Made by a program: the position numbers and the translations under genes
Shown here: positions 40,474-48,267 of the stretch, piece after piece
Numbering within the stretch: position 1 is the first letter of the stretch
Layout: each line of letters begins with the position of its first letter
Source of the DNA: Phytoactinopolyspora alkaliphila
GTDB taxonomy: Bacteria; Actinomycetota; Actinomycetes; Jiangellales; Jiangellaceae
Reading direction: 5' to 3'
DNA: 64,000 nucleotides
Assembly (NCBI RefSeq): GCF_010550695.1
Contig: NZ_JAAGOB010000008.1
Span: 62,001-126,000, forward strand
Notes under the pieces: model-generated
Told to the model about the DNA's origin: nothing
Seen by the model: only the letters and a program-made list of their open reading frames with translations
Databases searched by the model: none

Positions 40474-42045
40474 CTACTCGCCGATACTCGCCGGGTAGAA
40501 GTTGGTCTCGTAGTTGGGCAGCACCCGCAGCTCGCGGACCCGGTCGGAGTAGGCCACCGTGAAGTCGCTGTTGTACAGCGGTATATGGGGCAGTTCCTCC
40601 CACAGATACGCCTGCAGCTCGGCGTAGACGGCTGCACGCTCGTCCGGGTCGACGGTCGTCTTGCCGTCCGCGACCAGCTGATCTATGGTGTCGTCACCGG
40701 CTGTCCACCGGTTCGGCGTGGCGTAGATTCCCAACGCGGCGTCCGGGTCACCGCCGCTCGACCAGCTCAGGTGGTAGAGCAGCCCGCTCCCCGACTCACT
40801 GTTCGAATCGTCGACCAATCCCGCGACATCGCTCGGCACCACGCGCACGTTCAGCCCGATCTCGTTGAGATTGGCAGCGATGGCTTCTCCCACCTGCTCG
40901 GCACGCGGGAGGAATCCGCTGGCCACCCAGAGCTCGAACTCCAGGCCTTCCGCGCCGGCCTCCTGAACCAGCCGCCGCGCCTCGTCCAGGTCCTGGTCGT
41001 ACGCCGGCGAGCCGCTGGTGTGGTGCAGCGTCGCCTGCGGGGCGAAACTGTCGGCGACGACGCTCTCCCCCATGACGAGGCTGTCCACCAGAGCTTGCCG
41101 GTCGATCGCCAGCATGACGGCCCGACGCAATTCCGGACTGTCGTCCCATTCCGGCACCCGGCCGGGTATGGACCACAGGTTCACCTGCTCGCTGGCGGTG
41201 GCCGAGATCAGCGAGTAGCCGTCCGCCTCCTCGATGGTGGCGTGCTGCTCGGCCGGCACCCGGTCGATGACGTCGGCCTGCCCGGCCAGCAGAGCGCTGA
41301 CCCGAGTCTGCGGATCCCCGACGAATTCCCATTCCAACCGCTCGATCTCGGGCGGACCGGCCCAGTAGTCCTGGTTCGCCTCCATGCTCTTCTTCGTCTC
41401 GGACTCGTCGACGAGCCGGAACGGGCCGGTGCCGTTCGGATTCTGCGCCAGGGCGTCCGACCCTTCCTCGATGTCCTCGGAGGAGACGATCGGTGTCTGC
41501 CGCACGGCGTTCAGCAGCGACGCGAAAGGCCTCTCGGTCACCAGCCGGATCGTGTGGTCGTCGACGACCTCGCCGGTGGTGGGTACCCATCGCGTCTGCA
41601 GGACGGTATCCGTGTCCGTCGCGCCGGAGGCGAGCTCGACCGAGGCCTTGACGTCGTCGGCGGTGAACGGTGAACCGTCGTGGAACGTCACGTCGTCGCG
41701 TAGCGTGAACTCCCACGTCGTGGCATCGACCTGCTCCCACTCCGTCGCCAATGCCGGCTCCGGCTGGTCGAGTTCTCCACTCGGGAACTGCAGCAACGTG
41801 TCGTAGATGTGCGTCTCCAGGCGGGCCTGGCTCTGGGCGGTGCTCTGATACGGGACCCAGTCGGCCCAGAAGTTCTCGGCGATCAGGAACCGCACCGAGT
41901 CGTCGCCGCCCGCGTCACCCGGGCTGTCCGCGTCGCCGTCGCCTGCCGCGGCGTTGTTCTCGCCCGGCACCTCGTTGGCCGAGCACGCCGCAATCAACAC
42001 CGCAGCGGTCGCAGCCCCTATGCACCATCTGAGCTTGCCTCGCAT
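40474..42045 (-). CDS. Solute-binding lipoprotein of an Opp/Dpp-type ABC importer (SBP family 5)
   Basis: 523 residues from the ATG with GAGGTGA upstream. The signal peptide ends in a lipobox (VLIAAC, Cys at 21), so it should be membrane-anchored. An acidic Gly/Asp-rich spacer follows. The family-5 fold is then clear: ALATEWEQVDATTWEFTLRD, VTFHDGSPFTADDVKASVEL, NPNGTGPFRL, LRRAVMLAIDRQALVDSLV and EAGAEGLEFELWV. It captures the substrate outside the cell for the two permeases. Although named for peptides, this family also carries oligosaccharides and sugar acids, which fits the catabolic genes downstream. It is the first gene of the leftward operon. Confidence 0.9.
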   Translation of the reverse strand: MRGKLRWCIGAATAAVLIAACSANEVPGENNAAAGDGDADSPGDAGGDDSVRFLIAENFWADWVPYQSTAQSQARLETHIYDTLLQFPSGELDQPEPALATEWEQVDATTWEFTLRDDVTFHDGSPFTADDVKASVELASGATDTDTVLQTRWVPTTGEVVDDHTIRLVTERPFASLLNAVRQTPIVSSEDIEEGSDALAQNPNGTGPFRLVDESETKKSMEANQDYWAGPPEIERLEWEFVGDPQTRVSALLAGQADVIDRVPAEQHATIEEADGYSLISATASEQVNLWSIPGRVPEWDDSPELRRAVMLAIDRQALVDSLVMGESVVADSFAPQATLHHTSGSPAYDQDLDEARRLVQEAGAEGLEFELWVASGFLPRAEQVGEAIAANLNEIGLNVRVVPSDVAGLVDDSNSESGSGLLYHLSWSSGGDPDAALGIYATPNRWTAGDDTIDQLVADGKTTVDPDERAAVYAELQAYLWEELPHIPLYNSDFTVAYSDRVRELRVLPNYETNFYPASIGE

Positions 42046-42167
42046 GGTCACCTCGCGTTCCATTCGCCGGAAACGGCTACTGGCTTATTGGGAACCTTTG
42101 GGAGACGTTCAACCTGCCACCTTGCTATCACCAGCGTCAACATCACCAGCCACGAAAACGCAGGCCA

Positions 42168-42182
42168 TTCCATCAAATGGAA
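42168..42182. promoter_or_regulatory. Putative IclR-type operator in the divergent region
   Basis: TTCCATCAAATGGAA is a perfect 6-3-6 palindrome placed between the binding-protein gene (leftward) and the FG-GAP gene (rightward). The IclR gene lies in the leftward operon. A TTGACG read leftward (42140-42135) is nearby as a possible -35 element. Confidence 0.5.
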
Positions 42183-42318
42183 CGGCCCGTGGAAGGCCGT
42201 TGACTTCGAACCGACGGCGCTGCAAGCCTTCATGTCATTCGCCAGCACCAGTGTTCCGCCACGCGGTTTCGGACCGGTTAACGCCGCCGCCGCGGTATCC
42301 AACTCAACCGGAGGTGTT

Positions 42319-44082
42319 GTGTTCAGCAGACGACGATTCGCCATCGCGGTCCTCGCGCCCTGCGTCGTCATGACGGGCGTGCCAGCCGTGGCATCCGGCG
42401 ACGACGACATGCCCGCGCGTGACAGCGGCGACCATGGATCCCGCCCTGGCACCGGCTACTCGATCTCGGTCGAGGAACAGACGACGGAGAAGGGGCTGTG
42501 GGACCCACTGCTGGGGATGTTCGCCCACGCGGCGTCCGCCGGAGATGTCAACGACGACGGCTGGGTCGATCTGTACGTCGGGACCTTCTACAAGGAGCTC
42601 CCGTGGGAACGATTCTTCCGGGGAGAGATCGACGATCGCGGCGCCACGGAGATATCGCCGGACCGGCTGCTCCTCGGCGGGCCTGACGGCTTCGAACCCG
42701 ACCCGACGTTCCCCGAGATGCGCGACGGCAGCTCAAGCGGGTCGGTCTTCGCCGACCTCGACAACGACGGAGATCTCGACCTGCTCGTCTCGCACTACTA
42801 CCCGTACGAGTTCGCCAGCCAGGATCCCACGAACGGCCAGCAGGTCGTGGCTCTGCGCAACGACGACGGCCAGTTCACCCGAGTCGGCCAGGTAGCCGGT
42901 GAGATCGCCGCGCGCTCGATCGCCGTGGCCGACTTCGACGGTGACGGCAATCAGGACTTCTTCGTCATCGAAGACGTCTACTACGAAGACGCGCTCGGCC
43001 CGGCGTCGGGCCGCCTCTACCTGGGCAATGGAGACTTCCAGTTCGACGAGGCCACCGCGGCCACGGGTCTGCCTGACGACCTCAGCGGACTTGGCGTCGT
43101 CGCCGCCGACCTCAACGCCGACGGCTGGCCGGACCTCTTCATCTCGGGCTCCCTGCGAGACAAGGACGTGCCCGAGGGCGAAGGGATTCACCAGCGTGCC
43201 CGCATCTTCGTCAACGACGGGGACGGTGGCTTCATCGAGGCGGACGCGAGCGAGTTCACGATGGTCAGCCAGCTGTGGCGGGATGAGTCGGCCGGTGTGA
43301 CGGTCGGTGACCTCAACCGCGACGGGCGGCACGACCTCGTCGTCGGGTCGCATCCCTATCCGGCGCTGGCCACCCTCTGGCCGCAACCCGTGCACATCTA
43401 CCTCAATCAGGGCAACGACGAGAACGGCATGCCGATGTTCACCGACGTTACCGCCGAGACCGGGATCGGCCCCGTCGACGGCAAACCGGCGCACGTCACG
43501 CTGGCCGACATGGACAACGACGGCTGGCTGGACATCGTGACCGGCGTCTCCGTCGGCGACGGCACCGAGCCGGCGATCTTCAGGCATGCCGGTCTCGACG
43601 ACGGGATTCCGCAGTTCGACACCCCATGGGGGCTCAACGACGAACGGCAGCCCACCCCCGAGGTGGCCGAGTGGGAGCGCATCGGCATCCCGCGGTACTG
43701 GCCGACCGGAGTCAACGCCGATTTCAACAACGACGGCCGGGTCGACCTGTTCGGCGTCGAGTGGTTCCCGGACCTGCCGTCGCGCTACTGGGAGAACACC
43801 TCCGCCGCCGGCAACTGGCTCAAGGTCAAGGTCTCGTCCGGCTCCCCGCTGGGCTCCACGGTCAACGTCTATCGCCCCGGAGACCGGCAACGCGGCAAGC
43901 CGCCGATCTTCAGCCGGCAGATCGTGTCCACCGAGGGCTACGGTGGCGGGGCGTTGCAGACACAGCACGTCGGACTCGGCCGGCTCCGCGCCGCCGAGAT
44001 CGAGGTGATCGGTCCGGCGCCGGAACGAGACAGCGCGCGGCGCTACGCCAGGGCCGGCGAGACAGTCCAGATCGACCTCTGA
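42319..44082 (+). CDS. Tat-exported FG-GAP/VCBS repeat protein with ASPIC/UnbV C-terminal domain
   Basis: 587 residues from GTG 42319 (VFSRRRFAIAVLAP); GGAGGT lies three bases upstream, a tight spacing. The N-terminal twin-arginine signal is followed by seven calcium-loop repeats: DVNDDGWVD, DLDNDGDLD, DFDGDGNQD, DLNADGWPD, DLNRDGRHD, DMDNDGWLD and DFNNDGRVD. These form a beta-propeller. The C-terminal ~90 residues (NTSAAGNWLKVKV, STEGYGGGALQTQHVGLG) match the ASPIC/UnbV domain. Such proteins are secreted and are often linked to polysaccharide handling or adhesion; no enzyme site is visible. It is divergent from the Opp/Dpp operon and followed by a hairpin. Confidence 0.82.
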   Translation: MFSRRRFAIAVLAPCVVMTGVPAVASGDDDMPARDSGDHGSRPGTGYSISVEEQTTEKGLWDPLLGMFAHAASAGDVNDDGWVDLYVGTFYKELPWERFFRGEIDDRGATEISPDRLLLGGPDGFEPDPTFPEMRDGSSSGSVFADLDNDGDLDLLVSHYYPYEFASQDPTNGQQVVALRNDDGQFTRVGQVAGEIAARSIAVADFDGDGNQDFFVIEDVYYEDALGPASGRLYLGNGDFQFDEATAATGLPDDLSGLGVVAADLNADGWPDLFISGSLRDKDVPEGEGIHQRARIFVNDGDGGFIEADASEFTMVSQLWRDESAGVTVGDLNRDGRHDLVVGSHPYPALATLWPQPVHIYLNQGNDENGMPMFTDVTAETGIGPVDGKPAHVTLADMDNDGWLDIVTGVSVGDGTEPAIFRHAGLDDGIPQFDTPWGLNDERQPTPEVAEWERIGIPRYWPTGVNADFNNDGRVDLFGVEWFPDLPSRYWENTSAAGNWLKVKVSSGSPLGSTVNVYRPGDRQRGKPPIFSRQIVSTEGYGGGALQTQHVGLGRLRAAEIEVIGPAPERDSARRYARAGETVQIDL

Positions 44083-44102
44083 CGAGCCGGTCCTTCGGAT
44101 CC

Positions 44103-44143
44103 GTCTGCCGCTTGGGTGACCCAGCGTCGCTCGAGCGGCAGAC
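44103..44143 (+). terminator. Hairpin between the FG-GAP and creatininase-family genes
   Basis: GTCTGCCGCT (44103-44112) pairs perfectly with AGCGGCAGAC (44134-44143), 20 bp after the FG-GAP stop. The loop contains GGGTGACCC. No T-tract is present. Confidence 0.6.
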
Positions 44144-44235
44144 TGGTACGGTCCCGGCCGGGAGGCACGCACTCGGCGATACTCGCCGCCGCTGTGACGC
44201 GAGAGTCGCAGCTCGCAAGAAGGAAGGAGACCGAC

Positions 44236-45015
44236 ATGGCTGCCAACGACACTGCGGTCCGGCTGGCCGATCTCACCACCGAGGATGCTCAAGCCGCTCA
44301 GCGAGCCGCGAAGGTCGCCGTCCTTCCCGTCGGGGCCGTGGAGCAGCACGGCCCGCACCTCACCGTCCTCACCGACGCGCGCATCGCCGAGGCCTTCGCC
44401 GACCGGCTGGGCGCCTCGCTCGGCGGCGATGCCGTCGTCTGCCCCCTCCTCCCCTACGGACTCTCCGAACATCACGAGCGATTCGCCGGCACCCTCACAC
44501 TCACGCCGACGACGTTCATCGCCGTCATGCTGGACCTGGTCGCCACCCTCAAAGCGCAAGGGTTCACCAGGGTCGTGATCGTCAACGGCCATGGCGGCAA
44601 CATGGAGGCGCTCACCCTTGTGGCGCGGCGCGCACGCAGCGAGCTCGACGTGCTCGTCGCGTCGATGATGTGGGCCAAGCTCGCCCGCGATGTCTGCGCG
44701 GAAGAAGCCGCGGGATCGGCGTACGGGCACGCGTGCGAGCTGGAGACCTCACTGGCGATGGTACTCGCGCCCGAACTCGTCAAGGCCGGCCGTGTGCGGC
44801 CCGCGGGAGTCCGCTCGGACCCACACCCCCTGTCCGCGCCGCACGGCTACGTCGACATCGCCGTCCGGTTCGACGAACTCACCACCGACGGCGTCTACGG
44901 CGATCCCACGAAAGCCAGCCGGGAGGTCGGCGAACGCATCCTGGCCGCGGCTCTGGAACGAGCCGTGACCTTCACCCGCCATTTCATCGGCAGTGGAGAG
45001 TCGCGCCTCCCATGA
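44236..45015 (+). CDS. Creatininase-family amidohydrolase
   Basis: 259 residues; ATG after AAGGAAGGAGACC. Creatininase-family motifs: VLPVGAVEQHGPHLTVLTDA (metal Glu and His), PYGLSEHHERFAGTLTLTP, VIVNGHGGNMEAL (metal-ligand loop) and GHACELETSLAMVL (second metal Glu). The family opens cyclic amides or hydrolyses N-formyl and formamide bonds, as in creatininase, MftE and ArfB. Which reaction applies here is unclear; no mycofactocin or flavin genes are nearby. The stop codon is the TGA in the left arm of a CCATGATCATTG dyad. Confidence 0.85.
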   Translation: MAANDTAVRLADLTTEDAQAAQRAAKVAVLPVGAVEQHGPHLTVLTDARIAEAFADRLGASLGGDAVVCPLLPYGLSEHHERFAGTLTLTPTTFIAVMLDLVATLKAQGFTRVVIVNGHGGNMEALTLVARRARSELDVLVASMMWAKLARDVCAEEAAGSAYGHACELETSLAMVLAPELVKAGRVRPAGVRSDPHPLSAPHGYVDIAVRFDELTTDGVYGDPTKASREVGERILAAALERAVTFTRHFIGSGESRLP

Positions 45016-45068
45016 TCATTGACGATCGCGTACAGCCGCGTGTAGGCAATCGCCAATGATCATGGGGA
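45008..45068. repeat. CCATGATCATTG-family dyad joining two convergent genes (copy A5)
   Basis: Left arm TCCCATGATCATTGACGATC (from 45008) and right arm CAATGATCATGGGGA (45054-45068), with weaker inner complementarity. The TGA at 45013-45015 ends the rightward creatininase-family gene. The mirrored TGA at 45060-45062 ends the leftward SGNH gene. One repeat thus supplies both stop codons and could terminate both transcripts. Confidence 0.85.
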
Positions 45069-46100
45069 CATGACCGTGCGGATCGCCGGCGCGATAGACG
45101 CGGCCATGTGCGCGTAGCCCGCGGAGCCCGGGTGCACATGGTCGATGAGCAGGTGCGCCTGCTCCGCACCGAAGACGTCACGTCCGTCCAGGATATGGAG
45201 GTCGTCGTCGCCGTGCTCGCGCAAGAGCCTGGCCGCCTCCGCCACGTAGTCGCGCACCTGCGCCAGCGTCATGCCCGTCTTGCCTACGAGGTCCTCCCGC
45301 GAAGGGGCGGCGATGGGCGAGATCACCAGGATGGGCACCCCTGGGTGACCGTCGCGGATGGTGCTGAGCAGGCCGAGCACCGCTGGCAGGAAGGAGCGCT
45401 CGTTGAACGAGCCGTTGCCGTAGACGTTGATACCCAGGCACGTGACGATCACGTCGGCCGGCATGTCGCGGATCATCCTGGCGATCATCGGGTCCAGGTG
45501 ACACTGGTTGCCGTAGCCCAGGCAGGTCAGGTCCATGTCCAGGTCACGCGCCACCAGTGCCGGCCAGGTGCGCGTCGGCGACGCCGCCGTCCGGCATTGT
45601 GTGATGGAGCTGCCGTAGGTGATCAGCTTGGGCCGTCGCGGCCGAGGGTCCACTCGCCACAGCCGCGCGTCGCCGGCGATCTCAAGGGAGGACAACCGGA
45701 AGTCGCCGAACTGCGGCAGCCACAGCTCCACCGTCTTCTGCCCCGCCGGCAGGTCGAAGCCGAAGTCACCGTCCGGCGTGACCGGCGACGACGAGAAGTA
45801 ACGCCCGTCCACGACCAGGTCCACCGGGGACGCCTCGTCCGCCGTCGCGTCGCCCAGATCGGCGACGACCGCCCGTCCACGCAGCGCCGCCGCGTCCGTT
45901 CCGAGGACGATCCGGACGCCGGCCTGCATCAGCGCCCGCTGACGCAGGCCTTCACCAGGGAACAGTGCGAGCCTGCTGAGCGGCAGCCGCCACGCCCGCG
46001 ACCACTCCCCCGTATGCTCCAGGTCGACGGCGCCTTCCCACGTCAGGACGTCGTCGTCGGCCCGAAGCACTCGGCCGGGCCGACAGCTCAGATCCGCCAT
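45060..46100 (-). CDS. SGNH/GDSL-family hydrolase with N-terminal beta-sandwich
   Basis: 346 residues. Residues ~1-150 are a beta-rich N-terminal domain. The SGNH hydrolase follows: ITYGSSITQCRTAASPTRTW (nucleophile Ser), LGYGNQCHLDPMIARMI (oxyanion Gly/Asn region), TCLGINVYGNGSFNERSF, and the catalytic pair in IDHVHPGSAGYAHMA. This layout matches Lipase_GDSL_3-type carbohydrate esterases that remove acetyl groups from polysaccharides or oligosaccharides. No signal peptide is evident, so it may act on imported oligosaccharides. Its start overlaps the Gfo/Idh gene by 13 bp, and its stop lies in a palindromic repeat shared with the convergent gene. Confidence 0.82.
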   Translation of the reverse strand: MADLSCRPGRVLRADDDVLTWEGAVDLEHTGEWSRAWRLPLSRLALFPGEGLRQRALMQAGVRIVLGTDAAALRGRAVVADLGDATADEASPVDLVVDGRYFSSSPVTPDGDFGFDLPAGQKTVELWLPQFGDFRLSSLEIAGDARLWRVDPRPRRPKLITYGSSITQCRTAASPTRTWPALVARDLDMDLTCLGYGNQCHLDPMIARMIRDMPADVIVTCLGINVYGNGSFNERSFLPAVLGLLSTIRDGHPGVPILVISPIAAPSREDLVGKTGMTLAQVRDYVAEAARLLREHGDDDLHILDGRDVFGAEQAHLLIDHVHPGSAGYAHMAASIAPAIRTVMSP

Positions 46101-47080
46101 CGCTCGACCGCGCCACCCTGGTCAGCGCTGCGCTGTGCGAGCAGGGCGACCCTCGTGGCGTCGAAGGATTCGGCGTTGCCGATCTCCGGGCGCTCGCCGG
46201 CCAGCAATGCGTCGAAGAAGTCCTCAGCCGGCCGGCGCTTCGGGGGCAACGGCTCCAGCCAGGTATCGCGGTCATGTGTGGCGACTTCCAGCTCACCCTC
46301 CGTCCAGCGCATCTCCGCCGTGCCGCGGGTGCCGACCAGCCGCATCTGGTAGCGGCCATTGCTGGAGTCCGCCTCCGGCGCGAGCCAGTGCGCGTCGATG
46401 GTGGCGGTCACCGGCCCGGCCCGAAGCAGCATGGCCGCGTGGTCGTGGAACTCGGGGTATTGCGGATATCCGCGCTTGCCGCTGATGCCGACGACGTCGC
46501 CTTCCCGAGCTCCGGTCAGAGCCAGCACCATGTCGACGTCGTGGACGGCGAGATCGGCCAGCACGCCACCGTAGGCAGGCGTGAAGAACCACGGCGGCCG
46601 GGACCGGTGCCGCAGTGCGTGCGGCCCGGTGCTGGCGATCAGGGACAGCTCCCCCAGCGTTCCGGCTTCGACAAGGCGGCGGGCGGCCAGCGTGACCGGA
46701 TGATTGCGCTTCTCGAACAACACCGAGACCATGCCTCGTGCCCCGGCCACGGCATCCTCGATGGCGGTGAGCTGTTCGAGCGACGTACACAGGGGCTTGT
46801 CCGCGAGGACGTGCGCCCCGGCTCGCAGCGCGTCCACGACCACCTCGGCCCGGTCGCCGAAGACGCCGTTTGCTGCCACGACGTCGACGTCGTGCTTCTC
46901 CAGCAGTTGCCTGTGGTCGGCGTAGGCAGGCACGTCGCCGATGCTCTCGGCATAGGTCGCGAGGTTGGCCGGATCTGGGTCGGATACGGCGACCAGCTCC
47001 ACCTCCGGCCGGTGTGGCAGCTCTGAGAAGATGTAGGTGACGTGCGGGTGGGCCATACCGGCCACGGCCAGGCGAATCAT
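46088..47080 (-). CDS. Gfo/Idh/MocA-family oxidoreductase
   Basis: 330 residues from ATG 47080, overlapping the upstream stop (ATGA). LAVAGMAHPHVTYIFSELPH is a variant nucleotide-binding loop lacking the usual GxGxxG. HVLADKPLCTSLEQLTAIED replaces the EKP motif with DKP. YGGVLADLAVHDVDMVLALT carries the substrate-side Asp/His. A dehydrogenase for a sugar derivative is expected. It forms a leftward operon with another Gfo/Idh gene upstream and the SGNH esterase downstream. Confidence 0.82.
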   Translation of the reverse strand: MIRLAVAGMAHPHVTYIFSELPHRPEVELVAVSDPDPANLATYAESIGDVPAYADHRQLLEKHDVDVVAANGVFGDRAEVVVDALRAGAHVLADKPLCTSLEQLTAIEDAVAGARGMVSVLFEKRNHPVTLAARRLVEAGTLGELSLIASTGPHALRHRSRPPWFFTPAYGGVLADLAVHDVDMVLALTGAREGDVVGISGKRGYPQYPEFHDHAAMLLRAGPVTATIDAHWLAPEADSSNGRYQMRLVGTRGTAEMRWTEGELEVATHDRDTWLEPLPPKRRPAEDFFDALLAGERPEIGNAESFDATRVALLAQRSADQGGAVERWRI

Positions 47081-48126
47081 GAGATCTCCTCCAAAGTCAC
47101 GGCGCGTCCGGTCTCGGCCGCCTCGTAGATGCCGCACAGCAGCTGGACGGTTCGCAGGCCGTCCCGTGCGCCGATCTCCGGCGCGCGTCCGGTCCTGTAG
47201 GCGTCGACGATGTCCCGCCACTGTGCCAGGTGGCCGGCCAGGCCGATGGCCGACGGGTCGGACGCGCCGCTGCCCGGCCCGTGGTCCGGTTCCGGCGGTG
47301 CCGGGACGCCGTCGAAGTCCCAGGCGGCGACGTCGCTGTTGGCGAACTCCGCCGCGCCCCGGCCGGTGAACAGCTTCATGGTGGCAGGCCTGCCCGGAGG
47401 GGTCGCCGTCGATGTCACCACGGCTCCCAGAGCGCCGGAAGCGAACTGCAGGGTGGCGACGGTGGTGTCCTCGGCGTCGAACCGGTGCCCCAGGGTGGCG
47501 TACTGCGCGGTGACCCGAGTCACCGGGCCCATGAGCCACGCGAGCAGGTCCACGCTGTGCAGACCCTGGTTCATCAGCGATCCGCCACCCTGGTCCTGCT
47601 GGGCGCGCCAGGACGCATGAGCGTAGTAGGCGTCGTCGCGAAGCCAGTGCACGAACGCCTCGCCCAGGACGGGCCGCCCGAGCGTGCCGTCGTCGAGCAG
47701 CCGCTTGAGGTACTGGCTCTGCGGCTCGAGACGGCGCTGGGAGATCACACTGACGAAACGGCGCCGCTGCTCGGACACCCGGACGATCTCCTCGGCGGAG
47801 GCGACGTCGACGCTCAGCGGTTTCTCCACCACCACGTGTTTGCCGGCCCGCAAGGCATCGAGGGTCTGCTCGCCGTGCAGGCCGCTGGGAGTGCACAGAA
47901 CGACGAGATCGACCTCGGGATGAGCGATGACCTCCTCGGGGCTCAGATGGGCGGCGTCCGCGTGCCCCAGATCGCGCAGTGTCGCCGGCGCACCTCCGCT
48001 GGCGGCGACCAGCCGAGCCAATCCCCCGAGATGCCCCAGGACTTCGACGTGCCGGACGCCGATGGTTCCCAGCCCGACAACGCCTACACCGATCGGTTCG
48101 CCGCTCACCGCGCTCCTTTCGCTCAT
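47077..48126 (-). CDS. Gfo/Idh/MocA-family oxidoreductase
   Basis: 349 residues from the ATG encoding MSERSAVSGEP. VGVVGLGTIGVRHVEVLGHL binds the cofactor, KHVVVEKPLSVDVASAEEIV is the EKP motif, and GGSLMNQGLHSVDLLAWLMG is the conserved His/Asp helix. First gene of a three-gene leftward operon (two dehydrogenases, SGNH hydrolase). A LacI-type operator lies 85 bp upstream, so induction by a sugar is likely. Confidence 0.87.
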   Translation of the reverse strand: MSERSAVSGEPIGVGVVGLGTIGVRHVEVLGHLGGLARLVAASGGAPATLRDLGHADAAHLSPEEVIAHPEVDLVVLCTPSGLHGEQTLDALRAGKHVVVEKPLSVDVASAEEIVRVSEQRRRFVSVISQRRLEPQSQYLKRLLDDGTLGRPVLGEAFVHWLRDDAYYAHASWRAQQDQGGGSLMNQGLHSVDLLAWLMGPVTRVTAQYATLGHRFDAEDTTVATLQFASGALGAVVTSTATPPGRPATMKLFTGRGAAEFANSDVAAWDFDGVPAPPEPDHGPGSGASDPSAIGLAGHLAQWRDIVDAYRTGRAPEIGARDGLRTVQLLCGIYEAAETGRAVTLEEIS

Positions 48127-48210
48127 GTGCCGCGCAGCCCGATGGCGCTCAGCCGCAGCACACTTTCGTCGGCTCCGCTGGGCACAGGGTACTGGCGACG
48201 CCACCGCGAC

Positions 48211-48224
48211 TGCAACCGCTTGCA
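48211..48224. promoter_or_regulatory. LacI-type operator upstream of the Gfo/Idh-SGNH operon
   Basis: TGCAACCGCTTGCA is a near-perfect dyad with a central CG, like LacI-family operators. Read leftward, TACCCT (48195-48190) is a possible -10 just downstream. No lacI-family gene is adjacent; the regulator may be encoded elsewhere. Confidence 0.5.
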
Positions 48225-48267
48225 TGACGATCGCGGCCACGCCCCGCGGTGAACACGGACCTGATTG

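Noticed and set aside
41809-42318. A 170-codon in-frame upstream extension of the FG-GAP gene
   Set aside because: It runs antisense through the binding-protein gene, has no domain, and would bury the Tat signal that starts at 42319.
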